Below the pieces are notes generated by a model. It did not search any database and was not told the DNA's origin. It saw nothing but the letters and a program-made list of their open reading frames with translations. From Dactylis glomerata (lineage: Eukaryota; Streptophyta; Magnoliopsida; Poales; Poaceae), in the NCBI GenBank assembly GCA_007115705.1, contig QXEO01001118.1, forward strand, positions 5,002,131-5,066,130: a stretch of DNA of 64,000 bases. The letters run 5' to 3'. Below, piece after piece: positions 1 to 11,037 of the stretch. How positions within the stretch are numbered: the stretch's first letter is position 1; every line of letters starts with the position of its first letter. The position numbers and the translations under genes are program-made.

Positions 1-1272
1 AAAAGGAAAAGAAAGGCCCATCGCGGAGGGAATCAGTGATTGCAAGTTTTATAAACCTTCAAAAATTATGGTACTTATCGGCTTTGAGCTCTCATTGCCC
101 CCATCATAAGCATCTTGAATCGTTAAAGTTAATGCGAGAACACTTATGCTGCATATGCTTGACAAATCATAAGCTGAAAACCTCGTGTCCCGTGAATACG
201 AGTACCCAAACCTCATGCTACTTTACTTAGAGTCCCAAGCAAGCTCTTGTTATTGTAAGTATACACGTATCATCGAGAACCGCCAATGGGGTACCTCCGT
301 GCCCGATGATATGGGACAAGCCCACATCAAAATGACAGGACAAACAGACAATGAACACCTCGACATCTCTTTTATTTACCATTTGTATAGCTTTTTATTT
401 TGAGATGCGTCGTCGAATGTCCACTATGGGCATGCTGCAAATTTCCACCATGAATTATGCATGGCTTAGATTGGCGGCCCAGGCATTTCTCTAACACATA
501 TAAAAACTCCATGATCTCGCAAGATTCCCAATTCATTTCACACCGCGAGTATCCATAAACAAAAGATCACGATATCAACTCAAATAAGAAGTGCAATGTT
601 GAAAGCTTGCCCCATGACGGCATGGCTGGGCTAATTCCCAACTTACAACTTGCAAGCATAACAACTCAAGATAAGAGACCACAATGTCAAATTTTTAAGA
701 ACGAGAAAAAGTAAAGTATGCCATCCGGTTCGTGAGAGCTTTACTGACCAATTTTCGCATAACGCTGGTAAGAGTTTAATTTGAAGAGTAGATAAAAGCA
801 AGTCAAATTTACTTTGGAATAGCAAATTGCTAATAGGTATGTATGGTCGACACTTTGGCAAACTTGGTTTTTAGGAGTTGGATGCACGAGTAGAGCTCAT
901 ACTCAGTACAAAATGAAGGCTAGCAAAAGACTGGGAGCGACCAACTAAGAGAGCAATAACGGCCATAATCATGCAAAGCGACAAAGCGACATTAAAAGAA
1001 GCATAAGATGGCATCAAAAGTCAAAAACTAAATGATCATAGAGGCTATTGGCGACTTTGTAAGAGTCTAACATGTGTGAGCATGCGCCAAGTCAACCCAA
1101 ATAAAGCATCAAGGAGAAAACCAAAATAACGCTTCCAAACGAAAAAAATAACGCATGATTTTTTCAAAGGCTCATTAAGCAATCTCAGTTATTTGAGACA
1201 AGTCATGCTACAGCAAAACCACTAAGCATACCATCAAAAAGACATCAAGCACGACATGCAAAAGCCTAGGCC
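1..1272. repeat. Direct repeat copy A (retroelement 3' internal region)
   Basis: This stretch is nearly identical, by eye, to 13321-14581. It differs by scattered substitutions and small indels, for example one extra 'acaaagcg' near 980. The similarity stops at about 1272 and 14581, after the shared 'gcaaaagcctagg'. Both copies are the non-coding 3' internal part of the minus-strand Gypsy-like element. No supported gene lies in it; the short open frames are chance. Confidence 0.9.
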
Positions 1273-1656
1273 GCAGTCTACACAAGCTCCTTCTTATACC
1301 ACTTTTTTGCATAAAGCTTTTTCTCTTTTCCAAATCCATTCAAACTTTTTATAAACACCTCTTTTGATGAAAACCAATAAAGATCAGAGGCAAAAATACA
1401 CCTTGATAAAAAGATATAACAAGATCTGAACACAAATAAAGGCGAAAACCAAAACTAAACGCAGTTCTAGAAAAAGAAGAACACTCGTTTTTTGATAAGA
1501 GTGAAAATAGAGAGTTCTTGGCAAATGAAAAGCAAGGCAACTTCTCCAAAAGAAATTTGTTGGGGTCCAACCATTTATTGCAGCAAACAAAACTAAACTA
1601 AACTGAAAACTAAAAACAACTGACGCTCCAAGAAAAACGCATAATGCATGAAGCAA

Positions 1657-1665
1657 TAAAAATAT
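1657..1665. repeat. MULE target-site duplication, left
   Basis: TAAAAATAT directly precedes the left TIR and is identical to 9264-9272. Confidence 0.9.
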
Positions 1666-1880
1666 GGATTTCTATTCTCGTGCCCCTGGGTCGTTAGTTG
1701 TACTCAGTTTTCCCCAGCCGCTTAACTTTTCCTCAGTTTTCCCCTCGCTCCAGTTTGAAACCCCTCGCAGACACTCAGACGGGAAGGTTGCCGTCTGGTC
1801 AGAGGCCTTAGACCGTTACCGGTGATGGCTAGGGAGCCGCGGTGGTTGTGAATGGACCGTTGCTTTTGAATGGTGTTGAC
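1666..1880. repeat. MULE left terminal inverted repeat
   Basis: The sequence is the reverse complement of 9049-9263 with roughly ten to fifteen mismatches by eye. It contains repeated 'actcagttttcc' and 'cctcagttttcccc' modules that may be transposase-binding sites (inference). Weaker similarity continues to about 1908. Confidence 0.9.
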
Positions 1881-1997
1881 TGTTGACCCAATGAGACACG
1901 TCGGACTGGCGGTCACTCACCCAAAGCTTTCCCCTCCGCCCGAGACTGGAAGAGCTCACCGCCCCTCCGCCGCCACGCCGTCCTGCCCTCCTACCTT

Positions 1998-4900
1998 ATG
2001 GCGTCGTCCGCCCCCGAGCCGCCCCCGCCCCCACCACCACCCCCGGGAGGCGGAGAGGGCTCCGCCTCCACTAGATCTACCCCTATCGCGGTAGAGTTTG
2101 TACATCCGTCTGGTGTGCCGATTATGCCCCTCAACGGCGGAGAAGATTGGGAATCAGAGGGATCTAACGCATGGATTCCATCTGGGTAAGCATCGTCTGC
2201 CTATGTGAATTAACAGTAGGCAGTTTTTGAGCGCGAATCGTTGTTGCTTAACTAACTGCGTTGCTTTTCGAATAGGATTGATCCAACGCTGGCTTTTCGG
2301 CTGGTGGTTAGGCTGGATACTAGCTTTTTGCGTGATTCTGAACGCAATGTGAGCGGATTTTACATCCCAGCGGTGGTTGCAACTATCATCTCGTTGAGGG
2401 ATTTAAAAGATAACATCTGCGCTCAGTACGCCTGGGGCGCTGGCGATTCAGTTGATTTCCAATATTTCAACAACATGGAGGGAAGATATGTTCCACTAAT
2501 TTCCGATGACGATCTGGGAATTCTTTTTGCTTTAAATGATTCTTGCCATGTCGGTAAAATTCAAATCCATGTGGACAGGGTCCAGGCATCATCTGGTGTT
2601 GGGGCATCATCAGGTGGTCGGGCATCATGTCTCTCTAGTGTTGCTACCTCTGCTAATCGTGTGCGCCGCCCCGCTCCTTGTAGGTCCACAGCAGCACCAT
2701 CTATCCCCAGTGCTAGTGGTACTGGTAGCCAGATCGTTCCTGCGGTCGATGTGGAGGACGATGCAGAGATTGAGGATCCGTCTCCTCAAGATGATGAGGA
2801 TGAGTTGATGTTTCCTGAATTGGTAGATCGATGCAGTAAGCAGGCAATGGAGGATCAATACATGGAAGATATTGCACAAGGTGCCAGATTTGATGACACT
2901 GATGATGAAGAGAAGGATGAGAACGATGACAGCCTCGTTTTAGCCGATTACGAAGGTGATGACTTGCCAACAATTGAGTGGAACAGGGAGGATCCTCAGC
3001 TTGCAGAAGGCACCGTATTTCAAACGATGATGGACTGCCGTAATGCAATTACTACATATTGCATTCTCACCAAGAATGATTATGAGGTTATTAAAAGTGA
3101 GCCAGGTAGGTTCACAGTTAAGTGCCCATACAAGAGGTGTAAGTGGAGGCTGCATGCATCCACAATGCTCAGAAGCACCGTGGTTCAGGTACTACGCCAA
3201 CCAGTTGTGAATATTAGATCACAGTGTAAAATTTGTTAACTGTTACTGACATCCCTTATAATTATGTTTCAGATAAAGAAGAACTCAATCGACCATACTT
3301 GTCCACCACAAGCGGGAGTGCCAGAGGAGAAATCAAAGCTAGCGAAGACTAGGTGGTTGGCAGATGCAATCATAGATTGGCTGAGAGAAACTCCATCACT
3401 TGGTCCAACAGCACTCATAAAATTGATATCTGATAAGTTTACTATAAAAATACCTTACACGAGGATGTTCTATGCAAAGGAAATGGCTCTTGACAGGATC
3501 AATGGTCCATGGAATGAAAGCTTTCAGTTGCTTTACACTTTCAAAGCTAAAGTGGAGATGGCTAGTCCAGGCAGTGTTGTAGCGATAGACAAGCATACAG
3601 TTCCCTACAAATTGAAAAGCGGGAGGATAATGCAGAAGGAATGTTTTAGAAGGGCTTTTGTTTATTTCAAAGCTTGCTGGAAAGGCTTTCTGGACGGTTG
3701 CAGGCCTTATTTGGCCGTGGATGCAACAGCTCTTCATGGCAGGTTTAAAGGACAGCTAGTTGCTGCTACTGCAGTTGATGGACACAATTGGATGTTCCCT
3801 GTTGCTTATGGAGTTTTGGAGGTTGAGTCAGAGGAAAGTTGGACTTGGTTTTTGCAGAATTTGCGCGACCTTATAGGTCATCCACCAGGACTTGCTATCC
3901 ACATAGACGCTTGCAAAGGTTTGGAGAGTGCAGTAGAAGCAGTATTCCCTGGAGTGGAGCATAGGGAATGCATGCGACACTTGGTACAGAATTTTACAAA
4001 GAAATTCAAGGGTAAAGTTTATACTGACAACCTATGGCCAGCTGCATAGACATGCAGCATTAGGAAGCATCTGTTTCATTTGGAAGTGTTGTATAAACAA
4101 AAACCTGGGGTGAAGGAGTACTTGAATGAACATCATAGTAGGGTGTGGTCAAGAAGCCAATTCAATGAAATTTGCAAGGTAGACTATGTAACAAGTAACC
4201 TTGCAGAGAGTTTCAATGCAAAGGTCAAGTCATTGAAAGGACTTATGCTGTGGCAAATATTTGATAAGATTAGGCAGATGATCATGATAAAGATCGATCT
4301 GCGTCAAAGAATTGCAGCCACAAAATATGTTGGCCATCTCATGCTCCCATCTTTGATTAAGTCTTTGCATTCCAGGGCAAAACAATTGAAGATGAAATGC
4401 ATCAGAAAAGGAATGGAGGCTGAGGTAACCTACACTGACAGTAAAAACAAGCAGTGAAGGTATCCAGTGAGTTTGGTTGATAGGACATGCCATTGTAGGC
4501 GATGGCAGATCCGTGGGATACCCTGCATACACGCATTGTTTTTCATGAGTGTTATAGCGGGTGCAGAAGGTGAAGTTGATCAGTATGTGTCAGAGTATTT
4601 CTCTGTTGCCAAATTTAGGGCTGCATATGCTATGAATGTTCCTACCTTGTTGGGAAAAGACCAATGGATGACAGTCGATCCAGGCTTCAAACTGTACTCT
4701 CCAGTTTTGACTAGACCGGCAGGTAGGCCGAGGAAGAATAGGATCAGAGCTAGTGCAGAGGGTGGTGCACCGATTCGACGACGTAAGTGCAAACGTTGTG
4801 GAACCCCTGGACACATTGCTAGGCTTTGTAAAAATCCAGTTGACCCAGCTTTTGGAATGGAAGATCAGGCGGGAGCAGCAAATGCAGAGGAGAATGAAGC

Positions 4901-5351
4901 AGCAATTCAACATGAGGAGATTGAAGCAATGGATCATGAGCTGCTTGAACCGATGCATCCAGAGCAGATTGAACCGATGGATCAAGAGCTACTTGAACCG
5001 ATGGATCAAGAGCTGCTTGAACTGATGGATCGAGAGCAGAGGGAACAAATGGATTGAGAGCTGCTTGAACCGATGGATCGAGAGCAGAGGAAACAGATGG
5101 ATCGAGAGGCCATTGAAGCAATGGATCGAGAGCTGCTTGAAGCATTTGAAGAAAATGCATTAAAAGAAAGAGCACAAGCTTCATATGATATGGTTGTCTC
5201 GGTCTTGGCACAACCCGAAGAGAAGAAGAAGAAGAACAAGAAAGATGGCAAAAGGAAGGTAGACACCGGTAATATCCCTGGTAGGGTTACCCGGAGTAAG
5301 GTGGTGGACCCAGCGAGTCACACCAGGAGCAAGAGAAAGATTTTATTTTGA
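1998..5351 (+). pseudogene. MuDR-type MULE transposase, three exons, three in-frame stops
   Basis: I model exons 1998-2185, 2276-3188 and 3273-5351, all with GT-AG introns and matching phases. The roughly 1,050-codon frame has, in order: a PB1-like N-terminal region (about codons 65-155), an acidic stretch, a MuDR DNA-binding zinc motif (CPYKRCKW ... DHTC, joined across intron 2), and the MULE transposase core. The core shows candidate catalytic acids in LAVDATALHG, HIDACKGL and NLAESFN. A SWIM zinc finger (CHCRRWQ ... CIHA) and a CCHC knuckle (CKRCGTPGHIARLC) follow. The C terminus is a tandem series of 'EPMDQELL'-like repeats followed by a lysine-rich tail. In-frame stops lie at 4047-4049 (TAG), 4455-4457 (TGA) and 5055-5057 (TGA). 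The last sits in a repeat whose neighbours read CGA, so it is a C-to-T change. The frame is otherwise intact, which suggests recent inactivation. Confidence 0.93.
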
Positions 5352-5950
5352 ACAATTAATTTGAATGTATGTGTTATTGCAAGTTTTCTATGGTCATGCA
5401 CCTCGAATAAGTTCATTGCTTAAGCCACATTTATCATTTTCTAAGTGACTAAACTCAAAAAATATAGTTTTGGGTTTAGTTTAATTCAAAAAAAATCAAA
5501 ATAATTCAAAACATGGTGGAACCTTCCCATGGAGTCTTGTTATGTTACCTACAACCTAGAGAAATAATAATGGAAAAGGAAATTTATCATTTTCTAAGTG
5601 ACTAAACTCAAAAAAATATAGTTTTGGGTTTAGTTTAATTCAAAATAATTCAAAACATGGTGGAACCTTCCCATGGAGTCTTGTTATGTTACCTACAACC
5701 TAGAGAAATAATAATGGAAAAGGAAATATAGAGATACGAAGTTTTTCCCAAAACCACTTCCTAGTCCATGAGCTACTAGCTATGAAGATGCAGGGCTTTC
5801 TACTCAACACACCTCCCAAATACCCACTATGCTTACAAACTTTGTTCAAATGAGTCCAAATTCGTCACACTTGTGTATCTTTGAATTGCAAACAATATCA
5901 CGTCGGCCAAAATGTACTATATTGTTCAAATAACACAATCTAACAATTTT
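5352..5950. repeat. Tandem duplication (about 150 bp) downstream of the transposase
   Basis: Two copies, at about 5427-5580 and 5582-5726, read 'tttatcattttctaagtgac' through 'ggaaaaggaaat'. They differ mainly in A-tract length. The rest of this stretch holds the 3' flank of the transposase gene and shows no other gene. Confidence 0.85.
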
Positions 5951-5989
5951 TATGCCAAAAGCTACAATTTCCCTTACTCCCTTTATTAT

Positions 5990-6145
5990 TTGGGTGCCCC
6001 TGTTTTACTTAGTTTTACTCAGTTTTCCCCCTCCGGGTCCACTTGTTTTACTCAGTCCTACTCAGTTTTGCCCTTCCGATAAACATTTCCTCACTTTTCC
6101 TCCTCTTAGTTCTACTCAGTTTTCCTCACTTGTACTCACTGGCTG
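5990..6145 (+). repeat. Internal TIR-like tract in the MULE
   Basis: This stretch has a 'gtgcccctg' start and repeated 'tttactcagttttcccc' and 'tcctcacttttcctcc' modules resembling the left TIR, in the same orientation. It may be the relic end of a second MULE fused with or nested in this one. It could alternatively be an internal binding-site array. Confidence 0.55.
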
Positions 6146-6339
6146 ATCTCTGATTGGTTGAGATGTATGTCACACGGATCTTGGTTGGTTGATAGCTCAA
6201 CGTACGCTTGCACCGTGGGATCATTTATGATCGGACGGCCTGTATATCTGTCTCTACCTCGATGGACGCATACGGAGAGAAGAGCAGAGCACATACCTAC
6301 CAACCCTAGCAGTCGCATCTTCCTCTCTTACTCTGGCGG

Positions 6340-6500
6340 TCACGGCGGTGCGGATCTGCAGCGTGCGTGCGTGCGGCGGCGCGGATCTAACCGTGCGTGC
6401 GGCGGCACGGATCTAACCGTGCGTGCGGCCGCGCGGAACTACAGCGTGCGGCCGCGCGGATCTAACCGTGCGGCGGCGTGGATCTAAGAGTGCCGGTGAG
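6340..6500. repeat. GC-rich minisatellite ('gtgcggcggcgcggatctaacc')
   Basis: About five imperfect repeats of a 25-30 bp unit ending in 'cggatctaacc'. The tract lies between the internal TIR-like stretch and the next repeat block. I see no supported gene. Confidence 0.8.
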
Positions 6501-6554
6501 GATCTAACCCTCAGAAATAGTTGAAATGTCTCTCTCTGTCTCACTTTCGTTTAT

Positions 6555-7160
6555 CTTCTCAGATCTGTTGATGATGAAGAACACCAAGATGGTGGCCGTG
6601 CCGACAGTGCTCACCGATCGTCTTGAAGCCATCGCCTACAACATCGTTGCGACCTACAACATCGCTGCGACGACGCAGATCCAGCCTTCAATGTCCGAGC
6701 CTGCCGATGTCTCACTTCCGTTGCCCTCCTCAGATCTGTTGCTGATGGACACCAAGACGGCGGCCGTGTCGACAGTGCTCACCGATCGTCTTGAAGCCAT
6801 CGCCTACAACATCGCTTCGACCTACAACATCGCTGCGACGGCGCAGATCCAGCCTTCAATGTCGGAGCCTGCCGATGTCTCACTTCCGTTGCCCTCCTCA
6901 GATCTGTTGTTGATGGACACCAAGACGGCGGCCGTGTCGATAGTGGTCATCGATGCCAAGACGATTGAAGCCATCGCCTACAACATCGCTGCGACGGCGC
7001 AGATCCAGCCCTCCTCCATGTCCGAGTTTGCGGATGGCGCAGATCCAGCCACCAAGACGGCGGTGGTGCCAAGAGTGGTTGCGAAGCCGCAGATCCAGCC
7101 CTCCTCCATGTCTGAGTTTGCAGATGGCGCAGATGACCACCCCTCAGTCGCCCGTCGTCC
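6555..7160. repeat. Tandem repeat of about 170 bp with an open frame
   Basis: The unit beginning 'tcagatctgttg' starts at 6559, 6730 and 6899. Shortened copies of 'cgcagatccagccctcctcc' follow near 7000 and 7085. A plus-strand frame (6526-7215, 229 codons) stays open through the repeats and encodes 'EAIAYNIA'-type units. Because the period is close to a multiple of three, the open frame may be incidental. I do not recognise a protein family. The region from 7215 to 7615 holds AT-rich sequence without a recognisable gene. Confidence 0.75.
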
Positions 7161-7615
7161 AGGCCCTTCTATCCCATCGGTGCACGGCCGTGTTCAACGC
7201 CGCAAATTGGGATAAATTATGATAAATTTGTATTTTTCAATTTCAATTTGGGATAAAATTGTTCGAACTACTACCTCTGTCTCAAAAAAAGCTTCTCCAC
7301 TTTCTCGATGTGTCCCTGTACATCCGAATGTATGATTTGAATTCTATCCCAACTTGATTGGGAAGATTGATATGTATTTGATCCGAGAGGCTGGTACATG
7401 CTTTCACTTTTAGGATCCCTTCACTTTTGGAACTCATCCAAATTCACTTTTGGGACCCCTTCACTTTTATAAGATGTTCATGCATGCTAAAATTATCGCG
7501 CGCATTACTTAGCACAACTAGGAAATTGTACGCCAAAATACAGTGGTTAGAGCCACACCAAAATACAGTGGTTAGAGCCATCTACTGAATAACAATTCTA
7601 TACTATCTAAATCAT

Positions 7616-8150
7616 CTACCACAACCACATAACTGCTAGGACAGGGATGACACCAAATAAAACTGCCCAGATGAATCTACTTTTCGCCTCTCCCATCACT
7701 TGAAGTTCATGTTCTAGATTTTCTACCACTTGATCAGATACGGCAAGATCTGTCTCAAGTATCAACTTCTCCTTGCGAATAAGCTCTGAATTCTTCTTTT
7801 CTTCCTCCACAGTACGCTTCAGCTCGAATATCATCAGGTTTTTACGGGCCAATTCATCACCTAAATTGGCCACCTTCTCCTCCAAATCCATCCTCTGGCT
7901 ACACCACTGGGTTGATTCATCTTGGTATGCAATGTACCATGGATCATCGGCTTGCCTGGCGAACTGTAACAATAATGGAAAAAAGAACAACTGAAATCAC
8001 TCCAACAGGCCATGGCGGCACTTAAATTCAACGGTAGTACAGAGAGCAGAAGCTAGATACCTGCACTTCCGACGAGGTAGGAGAAGTAGAACGTGGCCAC
8101 GACATGATCGAATCCCCACCCTCGCCGGTGTACCCGCTACGACCAGACAT
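7616..8150 (-). CDS. MULE second gene: small coiled-coil protein with C-terminal membrane anchor
   Basis: I model two exons, 8150-8061 and 7963-7616, joined by a GT-AG intron in phase 0, giving 145 residues. The first exon encodes a short Ser/Gly-rich N terminus. The second gives a conserved-looking 'DDPWYIAYQDESTQWC' segment and a long charged helix (about residues 45-120) typical of a coiled coil. A hydrophobic C-terminal segment rich in W, V and L (last about 20 residues) looks like a tail anchor. It runs toward the transposase gene, which resembles the convergent two-gene layout of maize MuDR. I see no sequence evidence that it is mudrB. The small GRF-type proteins of grasses have a comparable coiled coil plus C-terminal anchor, but the zinc finger itself is missing here. 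Function is unknown. Confidence 0.7.
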
Positions 8151-8550
8151 TGAGGACTATTTCGCACCTGCAAACTCCAATAAATTACGGGAACCGAATC
8201 GATTAGGGGGCGGGGGAGGCGGAAGCGGAGGTCTTACCAAGCTATACTACCAATTGGCGCGCGGAACAAATCCCGGTCGTCGTGGGCGGCGGATCTGCTT
8301 GCGGCGGACTTTCCTGCGGTGGGTACAATGCGTGCGGACGAAACAAGTGCTGGAGCCATGGTTGACGTGCAGCGCCGCAGTCCGTCCGATGCCGCCGGGG
8401 GACAGAGCCGGCGGCGCGACGAGGCGCCGGCGATGGCTGCTCCGTCCGAGGGTGGGGAACGAGCTACCAGCGGTTCTCCGATGACTAATGAGATACACAA
8501 CACTAGGTTCCAGCCATATTTAGCATAAGATTCACTTTAGATTAAGCTGC

Positions 8551-8965
8551 GAAAATAGTCACCTGCTGGGTCTAGCTTAAGAAAAATTAATTAGCGAACT
8601 TGTTGCTTCTCTCTAGCGAAAATAGTCACCTGCTGGGTCTAGCTTAAGAAAAAGGGCGACCCCTGCGGTCATTGGCTAAGGCGGCCCCACAGAGCGGCTC
8701 TATATGATTTTCTCTAAATAAATAGATGACCCCAGCGGTCATTGGCTGCGGAGGCCCCACAGAGCGGCAATATATGATTTTCTCTAAATAAATAGACGAC
8801 CCCACTGGTCATTGGTTGCGGCAGCCCCACAGAGCGGCCCCATTGGTCATTGGCTGCGGAGGCCCCACAGAGCGGCAATATATGTCTTTTCCTGAAAAAT
8901 ACACGACCCCACTGGTCATTGGCTGCGGCAGCCCTATAGAGCGGCCCCATTTGTCATTGGCAGCA
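8551..8965. repeat. Subterminal tandem repeats of the MULE
   Basis: A 'gaaaatagtcacctgctggg' unit occurs twice (about 8551 and 8617). Five to six copies of a 'ggtcattggctgcgg...gccccacagagcgg' unit then follow to about 8965, some with an intervening 'tatatgattttctctaaata'. Such arrays near a transposon end are common and may bind transposase (inference). The open frames across them are repeat artefacts. Confidence 0.85.
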
Positions 8966-9048
8966 CCGCGTATACAATCAGGAAATAAAATGGCCCACAC
9001 GTCAGCGATAGATGGATGGCTGCTCCGACGTGTCTCCTGACCCTACCC

Positions 9049-9263
9049 GTCAGCACCATTCAAAAGCATCGGTCAATTCACAACCACCGTGGCTCCCTAG
9101 CCGTCACCGGTAACGGTCAAGGCCTCTGACCAGACGGCAACCCTCCCGTCCGAGCGTCTGCGAGGGGTTTCAAACTAGAGCGAGGGGAAAACTGAGGAAA
9201 AGTTAAGCGGCTGAGGAAAACTGAGTACAACTAACGACCCAGGGGCACGAGAATAGAAATCCC
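9049..9263. repeat. MULE right terminal inverted repeat
   Basis: The sequence is the reverse complement of 1666-1880 and carries the same 'ggggaaaactgagg' modules in opposite orientation. It ends at the right target duplication. Confidence 0.9.
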
Positions 9264-9272
9264 TAAAAATAT
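9264..9272. repeat. MULE target-site duplication, right
   Basis: TAAAAATAT directly follows the right TIR and is identical to 1657-1665. Confidence 0.9.
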
Positions 9273-10014
9273 AGTGTCTTGAAAGGTGACCTGATTTTTG
9301 TCGATGAAGAAGGGGTGCCTCGGGGGCATCCCCAAGCTTTGACGCTTGTACTCCTTGGATATTTCTTGGGGTGATGCATGGGCATCCCCAAGCTTGAGCT
9401 TTTGTCCATTCTTCAACTCATCTCATCACTCTCCGATCCCTACACTTGAAAACTTCCTTCATACAAAACTAAACACAAATCTATTAGCAATATTAGTGTA
9501 AGCATAACATAGAATCAACCCTTTTTGCTTTAGGTTTCAAACTAAAACCACCACATATAAAGCATATACTACTGTAGCAACTTCCCCAAAAGTTCCGTGA
9601 TCAAAAGAACTAAAAAAGAAAGCGATAAAGCGGCAAACACAAATATTGGCAGAAATCTGTCAAAACAGAACAGCTGATAAAGGTAGAATTTTTGAGGGGT
9701 TTTCTGTTGCTCAAATCAAAAAGTGTTCAACTAATGAAAGTTTGGATATAACCTGGGGCATATGCACAAGAAATCGCAGGTCAAAAATATATACAGAGAA
9801 TTGTCACGAATTTTTACGGTGCAGCACCAAAAACAGTTTCAGGACAGCAACATCCCCAAATCTCACCTCGCTCAAATTAGAGGCTTCTCTTGGCACAAAA
9901 ACAAAATAAAAAGGATAAGGAGAGGTCATTAAAGTATTAATAACTTCCAAGACTCAAATAAAAGAAAAAGTACTGAAAGTAAAACATTGGGTTATCTCCC
10001 AAGAGTGCTTTTCT
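9273..10014 (-). mobile_element. Gypsy-like internal region resuming after the MULE
   Basis: The sequence continues the element interrupted at 1656. It contains 'gcatccccaagctt' motifs twice (9326-9345 and 9380-9395), typical of A/T-rich non-coding internal regions of grass Gypsy-like elements. No gene is visible. Confidence 0.7.
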
Positions 10015-11037
10015 TTAACGCCTTTGAGCTAGGCTCAGTAATTTGAGAAGATGCTCACATACGAAATATAAATGGAACCCAAAAAGAGCATCAATGAGCA
10101 AATATAAAACACATTTAAGTCTAACCCACTTCCTATGCATAGGAATCTTGTAAGAAAATAAATCAAAGAAGCACATAGTCACAAGTATGGGTAGATAAAA
10201 CAAGAGCAACTTTGAAAGTTTCAATATAAAGAGAGGTGTTTTAGTAACATGAGAATTCCAACAACCATATTTTCCTCTCTTATAATAATTTTTAGTAGCA
10301 TCATGAACAAACTCAACAATATAAATATCACACTCATCCTCCTTTGTTAAGCATGGAGGGCTATATAAGGTATTAGTTAAAGAGTTACTCTTATTGGGAG
10401 GTAGACATGGGCTCCATTCTTCCTCCTCTTGATCATCACTCTCTTCTTCTTTTTCATCCAATGAGTTTCCAGTTTCAGCAATTTCTTCTTCCATAGGTTC
10501 CTTCAAGGCATTAGTCTCTTCTGTTGGAGAGCATCTATTAAGATATTTAAGAATATAGCCATTTTCTTTCTTGTAATTATCAAAGCAAAATTTAAGTATA
10601 TCATAAACCTCATATTTATAAAGTGCATCATCAGTATTTTCAAGCAAATAAGCAAGTTCGAATGCACCCTTCCAAGCAATAAATTCTTCAATTTGTTCCA
10701 CATCATAAAAGTCATAATTTCTATTAATATAAGAAGATATGGTAACATCATCATTATACTCACATTGAAAAGGGAGGTGTTTATACCTTCTACAGCAACA
10801 AGATTTATTAAAGCAATAAGTAGCATTATAAGTAGAGCACACATTTTTAGCAATGATATACAATCTATTGATTTGTTCCCATAAGTGTTTCCCTTTTTGT
10901 GACAAGCGGTGTTCCTCATAATAATTTTCCTGCTCTTCCGTGAACCCACCTTGCCAAAAAGATTTAGTTTCAAAGAAAGCAACCATTGATAGAAAGCATG
11001 ATAAAGCAAGACAATAACAGACCAACAAAAATAACAA
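10015..11037 (-). CDS. Gypsy-like element ORF of unknown function (non-pol)
   Basis: The 340-codon frame sits just inside the primer-site-like tract of the minus-strand retroelement, where gag would be expected. It starts with a hydrophobic segment and has a Glu/Asp-rich middle (EEKEEESDDQEEEE). It ends with two hydrophobic stretches around 'LFYLPILVTMCFFDLF' and 'MHRKWVRLKCVLYLL'. There is no CCHC knuckle, protease, reverse transcriptase or integrase motif. A related, shorter frame occurs at 31146-31487, with shared features around 'DAxxYxxRG' and 'MHxKxVRLK'. Proteins of this kind are known from non-autonomous Triticeae retroelements but lack an assigned role. Confidence 0.6.
   Translation of the reverse strand: MLFLLVCYCLALSCFLSMVAFFETKSFWQGGFTEEQENYYEEHRLSQKGKHLWEQINRLYIIAKNVCSTYNATYCFNKSCCCRRYKHLPFQCEYNDDVTISSYINRNYDFYDVEQIEEFIAWKGAFELAYLLENTDDALYKYEVYDILKFCFDNYKKENGYILKYLNRCSPTEETNALKEPMEEEIAETGNSLDEKEEESDDQEEEEWSPCLPPNKSNSLTNTLYSPPCLTKEDECDIYIVEFVHDATKNYYKRGKYGCWNSHVTKTPLFILKLSKLLLFYLPILVTMCFFDLFSYKIPMHRKWVRLKCVLYLLIDALFGFHLYFVCEHLLKLLSLAQRR

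Larger units (their letters stand above)
1666..9263 (+). mobile_element. Mutator-like element (MULE) with long TIRs and 9-bp target duplication
   Basis: A 7.6-kb DNA transposon is inserted in the Gypsy-like internal region. The 9-bp sequence TAAAAATAT occurs exactly at 1657-1665 and 9264-9272, immediately outside the ends; a 9-bp target duplication is the hallmark of Mutator elements. The ends are long inverted repeats, at about 1666-1880 and 9049-9263. Inside are a MuDR-type transposase on the plus strand (1998-5351) and a small convergent gene on the minus strand (8150-7616). Several tandem repeats fill the space between them. The right end has one more G than the left (GGGATTTCT against GGATTTCT). 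It is coding-capable in layout, but its transposase frame is broken. Confidence 0.95.

Noticed and set aside
2536..3155. Open frames on both strands overlapping the transposase exon 2
   Set aside because: They are shadows of the spliced transposase frame, which carries the recognisable domains.
4590..5266. Several minus-strand frames opposite the transposase C terminus
   Set aside because: They arise from the tandem repeats read in antisense and have no domain.
8714..9040. Open frames 'MTSGVVYF'-like in the MULE subterminal region
   Set aside because: They are repeat-derived, with identical peptides arising from tandem DNA units; no gene is supported.
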